A stretch of DNA of 22,500 nucleotides, taken from positions 30,001 through 52,500 of the forward strand of contig NW_026728907.1 of assembly GCF_030272615.1 (NCBI RefSeq), written 5' to 3'. Shown here in pieces: positions 17,697 through 22,500 of this stretch. Positions within the stretch are counted from its first letter, which is position 1, and the number at the start of each line of letters is the position of its first letter. Both the position numbers and the translations under genes were made by a program. This DNA is from Cryptomeria japonica (lineage: Eukaryota; Streptophyta; Pinopsida; Cupressales; Cupressaceae). Below the pieces are notes generated by a model. It did not search any database and was not told where the DNA came from. It worked only from the letters and a program-made list of their open reading frames with translations.

Positions 17697-18116
17697 GGGT
17701 GCCATCTTGAGCCCTTCCTGATGCGCAGCCCAGGCAAGTTGTGCGCACCAAGGTGCCCACCCTGGCGGAGGTGCGCGCCCGGGGCAAACCGGGCTCCGAC
17801 TTCGTGCACTGCATGGTGCCCACCAAGGCGCGCAACCCAGCCAAGGTGCCCACCGCAGCGAAGGTGCACGCGAGGTGCGCACCCGAGGTGCACACCCGGG
17901 GCAAACCGGGCTCCGACTTCGTGCACGCCGCACCTTGGAGCACACTTCAGAGCGCTCCTTGGTACGCACCAGGGCGCGCAACCCAGCCAAGGTGCTCACC
18001 CCGGCGAAGGTGCACGCGAGGTGCGCACCCGGGGCAAACCGGGCTCGGACTTCGTGCACGCCGCACCTTGGAGCACACATCGGAGCGCTCCCGGGTTCGC
18101 ACCAGCATTGCGCACC

Positions 18117-18216
18117 TTTGATGCGCTGCCTTCACTAATTTCCAGAAAAGGCAAAAAAAAGAAAAAAATGAGATTTTAAAATTTCCGTTTTGAAAGATAG
18201 TGAAAAAAACGGAACG
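18117..18216. repeat. AT-rich block K (last of unit 1)
   Basis: Full member with a longer A-rich tract (GGCAAAAAAAAGAAAAAAATG has a G interruption) and an intact CCGTTTT/AAAACGG inverted repeat. About 60 bp to its right the sequence switches to the start of unit 2. Confidence 0.8.
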
Positions 18217-18273
18217 CGGGTGCCATCTTGAGCCCGCCCTGGTGTGCAGCCCAGGCAAGTTGTGCGCACCAAG

Positions 18274-18736
18274 GCACCCACCCTGGCCAAGGTGGGTCAC
18301 GGGGTGGGTCCTAGGGTGGGTAACGGGGTGGGTACTAAGGTGCGTGCCAAGGTGGGTCATAGGGTGGGTGCCAAGGTGGGCACCAGGGTGGGTGTGCACC
18401 AACCCTAGCCAGGGTAGGTCACGGGGTGGTTGTCGGGGTGGGCGTCAAGGAGCCAAGGTGGGTGGCAAGTAGCCAAGTTGCGTGCCAAGGTGGGTGTCGG
18501 GGTGGGTGCCAAGGATCCAAGGTGGGTGCCAAGGAACCAAGGTGGGTGTCTGGGTGGGTGCCGAGGTGGGAGCCAGGGTGGGTCCCAAGGTGAGTGCAAA
18601 GGTGGGTGCCAGGGTCAAGGTGAGTGCCAATGTGGGTTCCAAGGTGCCAGGGTCAGGGTGAGTGCCAATGTGGGTTCAAAGGTGCTAAGTTGGGTGCGAG
18701 GTTGGGTGCGAGGGTGGGTGGGTGCCAAGGTGTGCT
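18274..18736. repeat. G-rich repeats at the start of unit 2
   Basis: Same as 10338-10800 apart from T at 10674 versus C at 18610. Unlike unit 1, it is preceded by GC-rich repeat and block K rather than by more G-rich array. Confidence 0.9.
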
Positions 18737-19136
18737 AGGTGGAAGCCCGGGTGGGTCGGCATCCCATGGGTGTCGAGTTGGGTGCCTGATGGGTGCTTCT
18801 TGTCAAGTTTTAGTCGTCGGGACTCATTTCGAGCCTTAGAGGTCGTTTCTTGTCCGGTTGCCCTGTCTTCGACCTGGGAACCCAATTTTGGTCCTCGGGT
18901 CCCATTTTTTTTTGTCTCGCATCCCACTTTTGGCCTGTGGCCTTTTCGGGGTCGATTCTCGTTTTGGGCATCAGAGCATGTTTCTTCTCCTAAAACCCAA
19001 TATTTGTTTATTAAGTCTCGGAACACATTTTTGTTCTCGTGGACCCATCATGGGTCTTGGAACGCATTTGTGGTCCTTGGGTCCCATTTTGCATCCCGAA
19101 ACTTGTGTTTTGGTGCTTGATCCCTATTTTGGGTGC
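18737..19136. repeat. T-rich degenerate repeats upstream of 5S copy 2
   Basis: No difference was found from 10801-11200. Loose GTCCTYGGGTCCCATTTT motifs; no gene. Confidence 0.6.
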
Positions 19137-19528
19137 CCACCTTGCACCAAGTGCGCACCCGGGGCAAACCGAGCGCCTTGGTGCACCGGGGCAAGATCGA
19201 GCGTGCACCCGAGGCGCCCCGAACATGCACCAAGGTGCACTCGGCCCACATGTGAGCGCAGGTCGTTGCGCCCGAGGTGGTGTGTGGGCACCGCGTTGCA
19301 GACGGGACACTGCACGCACACGACGCCCCCTCCAGGTGCACGCACGTAGGCCGGGCCGGGTGCACACCCGACGCCCTAGCAAGGTGCGCGCACCCGGGCA
19401 GGGCTCACACTTGGCGAACGGGGCGCACTTCGCGAGGGAGGGTGTGCACCTCGACGGGGGTGGGTGGCCGGGGTGGATTCGCACGTGGGTCGCGGTTTGC
19501 TAAGTACACACTGCGACAAGCTCATAAC
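19137..19528. other. GC-rich 5' flank of 5S copy 2
   Basis: Same as the copy 1 flank, including TAAGTA at 19501-19506 and C at -1. Any upstream Pol III signals are therefore shared by the two genes. Confidence 0.5.
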
Positions 19529-19647
19529 GGGTGCGATCATACCAGCGTTAGTGCACCGGATCCCATCAGAACTCCGCAGTTAAGCGCGCTTGGGCCGGAG
19601 TAGTACTGGGATGGGTGACCTCCCGGGAAGTCCCGGTGTTGCACCCT
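19529..19647 (+). rRNA. 5S ribosomal RNA, copy 2
   Basis: Second intact 5S gene, exactly 7,936 bp from copy 1 and on the same strand. The only difference found is G at position 19 (19547) instead of A. GCGTTAGTGCACC is the form I associate with gymnosperm 5S, so this copy looks like the consensus and copy 1 like the derived variant. Ends, control region and T-tract are preserved. Confidence 0.97.
19578..19625 (+). promoter_or_regulatory. 5S internal control region, copy 2
   Basis: Box A, intermediate element and box C are identical to copy 1; the position 19 difference lies outside them. Confidence 0.8.
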
Positions 19648-19652
19648 TTTTT
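19647..19652 (+). terminator. Pol III T-tract terminator, 5S copy 2
   Basis: Six T residues directly after the gene, then AG and five T residues, as in copy 1. Confidence 0.88.
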
Positions 19653-19659
19653 AGTTTTT

Positions 19660-20069
19660 CGCCGGGCGTCGCAATGCTATTTGAATAAACCTTTTGCCCG
19701 TTTGCGTTCTCGTCGGGGCCGGGCCGGGCCGGGGTGCGCTGCCCGCACTACCGCGCGCGCGGGGGCGACACCGAGCGCGCACCCGAGGCGCCCCGAGCAC
19801 ACAGGCCACGGTGCAACCCGGGCGTTGTGCGCGCACCCCGGTGCGCCCGAGGTGCTGCGCGCGCACCCAGGTGAAATCGGTGTGCACCTCGGCCAGTGCG
19901 CGCTCGGTCGAGTCGCGCACGTTGGCCAAGGTGCACGGTGATGTTTCTTACTCTAAGGTTCCGCACCAGACGCCCGGGACAGGTGAGCGAAGCTGGGCGG
20001 GGCCGGGTGCGCGGCCGGGGCAGGTGCACGCAGCTGGAGAGAGCTTTGGAGCACACTTCGGAGCGCACC
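19660..20069. other. GC-rich 3' flank of 5S copy 2
   Basis: Same as 11724-12133 except for G at 19790 and 19795, where copy 1 has A. No gene is seen. Confidence 0.6.
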
Positions 20070-20181
20070 AATGATGCGCTCCATTCAAAAGTTTCCTGAA
20101 AAGGCAAAAAAAGTTGAGATTATAGAATTTCCCACTTGAGAGATTGTAAAAAAAAAAAATTTAAAATGAAGGAAACGCGGG
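20070..20181. repeat. AT-rich block A, unit 2
   Basis: No difference found from 12134-12245. Confidence 0.7.
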
Positions 20182-20813
20182 TGCCAAGGTGTGCGCAGCC
20201 CAGCCAAGGTGTGCGCACCAAGGCGCCCACCCTGGCGAAGGTGCACGCAAGGTGCGCACCCGAGGCAAACCGGACAATTAACCCAACTTTCGACTTCGCG
20301 CGCACCTTGGAGCGCACTTCGGAGCGCTCCTTGGTGCGCACCAATCTTGGGCACCTCGGAGTGCACCATGGCGCCCACCAAGGTGCGCACCCGGGGCAAA
20401 CCGAGCTCCGACTTCGTGCGCACCTTGGAGCGCACGAAAGGTGCGCACCATGGCGCCCACCAAGGTGCGCAGCCCAGCCAAGGCGTGCGCATCAAGGTGC
20501 GCACCCTGGCGAAGGTGCGCACCCGGGGCAAACCGAGCTCCGACTTCGTGCGCACCTTGGAGCGCACAAAAGGTGCGCAACCCAGCCAAGGTGTGCGCAC
20601 CCCGGTCAAACCGAGCTCCGAATCGTGCGCACCAGAGGTGCACGCCATCGTGCGCACCTTGGAGCACACTTCGGAGCCCTCCTTGGTGCGCGCCGATGTT
20701 GCGCACCTCGGAGCGCACCCGGGGAAAACAATGCAATTAACCCGACTTTCGACTTCGTGGGCACCTCGGAGCGCTCTCGGGTTCGCACCTCGGAGCACAC
20801 CGAGGTGCGCACC
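20182..20813. repeat. GC-rich repeats between blocks A and B, unit 2
   Basis: Same as 12246-12877 except for C at 20255 versus T at 12319. Confidence 0.75.
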
Positions 20814-20866
20814 TTTGATGCGCTGCCTTCACCAATTTCCAGAAAAGGCAAGAAAACATTGAGAAG
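20814..20866. repeat. AT-rich block B (truncated), unit 2
   Basis: Same truncated form as at 12878-12930, so the truncation predates the 7.9-kb duplication. Confidence 0.8.
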
Positions 20867-21853
20867 GTGTGCGCACCGAGGTGCCCACCCTGGCGAAGGT
20901 GCACGCGAGGTGCGCACCCGGGGCAAACCGGGCTCCGACTTCGTGCACGCCGCACCTTGGAGCACACTTCGGAGCGCTCCTTGGTGCGCACCAGGGCGCG
21001 CAACCCAGCCGAGGTGCCCACCCCGGCGAAGGTGCACGCGAGGTGCGCACCCGGGGCAAACCGGGCTCCGACTTCGTGCACGCCATGGTGCCCACCGCGG
21101 CGAAGGTGCACGCGAGGTGCGCACCCGGGGCAAACCGGGCTCCGACTTCGTGCACGCCGCACCTTGGAGCACACTTCGGAGCGCTCCTTGGTGCGCACCA
21201 TGGTGCCCACCAGGGCGCGCAACCCCGCCGAAGGTGCACGCGAGGTGCGCACCCGGGGCAAACCGGGCTCCGACTTCGTGCACGCCGCACCTTGGAGCAC
21301 ACTTCGGAGCGCTCCTTGGTGCGCACCATGGTGCCCACCAGGGCGCGCAACCCCGCCGAAGGTGCACGCGAGGTGCGCACCCGGGGCAAACCGGGCTCCG
21401 ACTTCGTGCACGCCATGGTGCGCACCGCGGCGAAGGTGCGCACCCGGGGCAAACCGGGCTCCGACTTCGTGCACGCCGCACCTTGGAGCACACTTCGGAG
21501 CGCTCCTTGGTGCGCACCAGGGCGCGCAACCCAGCCGAGGTGCCCACCCCGGCGAAGGTGCACGCGAGGTGCGTACCCGGGGCAAACCGGGCTCCGACTT
21601 CGTGCACGCCGCACCTTGGAGCACACTTCGGAGCGCTCCTTGGTGCGCACCATGGTGCCCACCAGGCCGCGCAACCCAGCCAAGGTGTGCGCACCAAGGT
21701 GCACGCGAGGTGCGCACCCGGGGCAAACCGGGGTCCGACTTCGTGCACGCCGCACCTTGGAGCACACATCGGGGCGCTCCCGGGTTCGCACCGGCGTTGC
21801 GCACCGTGGTGGGCACCTCGGAGCACACCAAGGTGGGCAGCGAGGTGCGCACC
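20867..21853. repeat. Composite 128-141-bp GC-rich repeats, unit 2
   Basis: Same unit order and half units as 12931-13917, including the GTACCCGGGGC variant near 21573. Confidence 0.85.
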
Positions 21854-21946
21854 TTTGATGCGATGCCTTCACTAATTTCCATAAAAGGCAAAAAAAAAAC
21901 GAGATTTTAAAATTTCCGTTTTGAAAGATAGTGAGAAAAAGGGAAT
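21854..21946. repeat. AT-rich block C, unit 2
   Basis: Same as the block at 13918, with the TTTCCATAAAAGGC variant. Confidence 0.85.
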
Positions 21947-22035
21947 GCTGGTGCCATCTTGAGCCCGCCCTGGTGCGCAGCCCAGCCAAGGTGTGCGCAC
22001 CAAGGTGCCCACCCTGGCGAAGGTGCGCGCCCGGG

Positions 22036-22181
22036 CAATTAACCCAACTTCCAACTTCGCGCGCGCCAGGGTGGGAGCGCACCCAACAACCGGGCCTGGG
22101 AAGAGCCAATGCGAGAAACCCCACCAAACGCTCTGACAAAAAAAGAGGGGGCGCTCCAGTAACCCCGCTTCGGAGCGCACC
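22036..22181. repeat. Conserved ~146-bp segment, copy 5
   Basis: Matches the 14100 segment, with CCAAACGCTCTGAC as in copy 1 rather than copy 3. Confidence 0.75.
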
Positions 22182-22348
22182 CTGGGCAAACCCAGCCAAG
22201 GTGCCCACCCCGGCCAAGGTGCAGGCGAGGTGCGCACCCGGGGCAAACCGGGCTCCGACAACGTGCACGCCGCACCTTGGAGCACACTTCGTAGCGCTCC
22301 CGGGTGCGCACCTCAGAGCACACCAAGGTGGGCAGCGAGGTGCGCACC

Positions 22349-22444
22349 TTTGATGCGCTGCCTTCACTAATTTCCAGAAAAGGCAAAAAAAAAAGGAGAT
22401 TTTAAAATTTCCGTTTTGAAAGATAGTGAAAAAAACGGAACGCG
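22349..22444. repeat. AT-rich block D, unit 2
   Basis: Same as the block at 14413, with the CCGTTTT/AAAACGG inverted repeat intact. The window ends shortly after it. Confidence 0.85.
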
Positions 22445-22500
22445 CGTGCCATCTTGAGCCCGCCCTGGTGCGCAGCCCAGGTAAGGTGCCCACCCTGGCA

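Larger units (their letters stand above)
16001..18116. repeat. Internal 2.36-kb duplication, second copy (with deletions)
   Basis: This copy follows the first closely up to about 17510. There the offset drops from 2,364 to 2,086, a deletion of about 278 bp between repeated GGGCGC(G/A)C words. A further shortening follows after about 17980. Divergence from the first copy is greater than between the two 7.9-kb units, so this event is older. Confidence 0.75.
10338..18273. repeat. 7,936-bp tandem unit, copy 1 (complete)
   Basis: Everything from 10338 recurs 7,936 bp later, starting at 18274. Matching landmarks are the two 5S genes (11593 and 19529), the AT-rich blocks and all repeat boundaries. 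In order, the unit holds G-rich repeats, a T-rich degenerate stretch, the 5S gene, GC-rich repeats with AT-rich blocks, and an internal 2.36-kb duplication. Confidence 0.95.
18274..22500. repeat. 7,936-bp tandem unit, copy 2 (cut by window end)
   Basis: This matches 10338-14564 with only five substitutions that I found by eye, at 18610, 19547, 19790, 19795 and 20255, and no length change. It continues past the window. The near identity points to recent duplication or ongoing homogenisation, and an assembly duplication should also be considered. Confidence 0.95.

Noticed and set aside
12134-18216. AT-rich blocks as retroelement poly-A tails or SINE ends
   Set aside because: Blocks lack target-site duplications and an internal Pol III promoter head, and they recur in register with the surrounding repeats, so they behave as part of the spacer rather than as separate insertions.
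1-22500. 18S, 5.8S or 25S rRNA sequence at either edge
   Set aside because: I looked for the conserved 18S start and recognisable 25S end in both orientations and found neither. The coding genes, if linked, lie outside the window.

Overview
The window looks like plant nuclear ribosomal intergenic spacer. Nothing in it reads as a protein gene. The firm anchors are two complete 5S rRNA genes on the + strand, at 11593-11711 and 19529-19647. Their sequence is a land-plant 5S, and its variable positions look most like gymnosperm 5S as I know it. The organism is therefore probably a gymnosperm or another seed plant, but that rests on one short gene and is an inference. No 18S, 5.8S or 25S sequence was recognised.

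Left third (1-8905). A tandem array of 188-bp units fills 449-4391, with degenerate relatives at 1-448 and 4392-4743. Then come 13 copies of a promoter-like module. On the minus strand each reads CTTATATAGGGGAGG (one copy carries an extra base, one differs in the last bases), which fits the plant RNA polymerase I initiator consensus TATATA(A/G)GGGG. Copies at 6227, 6538, 6849 and 7160 sit in 311-bp repeats, and most copies from 8029 to 8877 sit in 157-bp repeats. If these are real, a 35S rRNA gene lies beyond the left edge and is transcribed leftwards. The 188-bp array would then be its external transcribed spacer or lie between spacer promoters.

Middle (8906-10337). Short GTGCACC-type repeats lead into about 1.2 kb of strongly G-rich GGGTGGGTGCC-type repeats with G-quadruplex potential on the + strand.

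Right half (10338-22500). A 7,936-bp unit (10338-18273) is followed by the first 4,227 bp of a nearly identical second unit (18274-22500). Each unit begins with G-rich repeats, then a 350-bp degenerate T-rich stretch, the 5S gene, and kilobases of GC-rich repeats built on GGTGCGCACC and CCGACTTCGTGC motifs. AT-rich blocks of about 90-110 bp interrupt these at intervals. Inside unit 1 is an older duplication of about 2.36 kb.

Taken together, this resembles a linked (L-type) 5S-35S spacer with the 5S gene opposite in direction to the inferred 35S unit, and with the 5S-bearing segment itself duplicated in tandem. The long open frames in the GC-rich half are by-products of stop-poor repeats.
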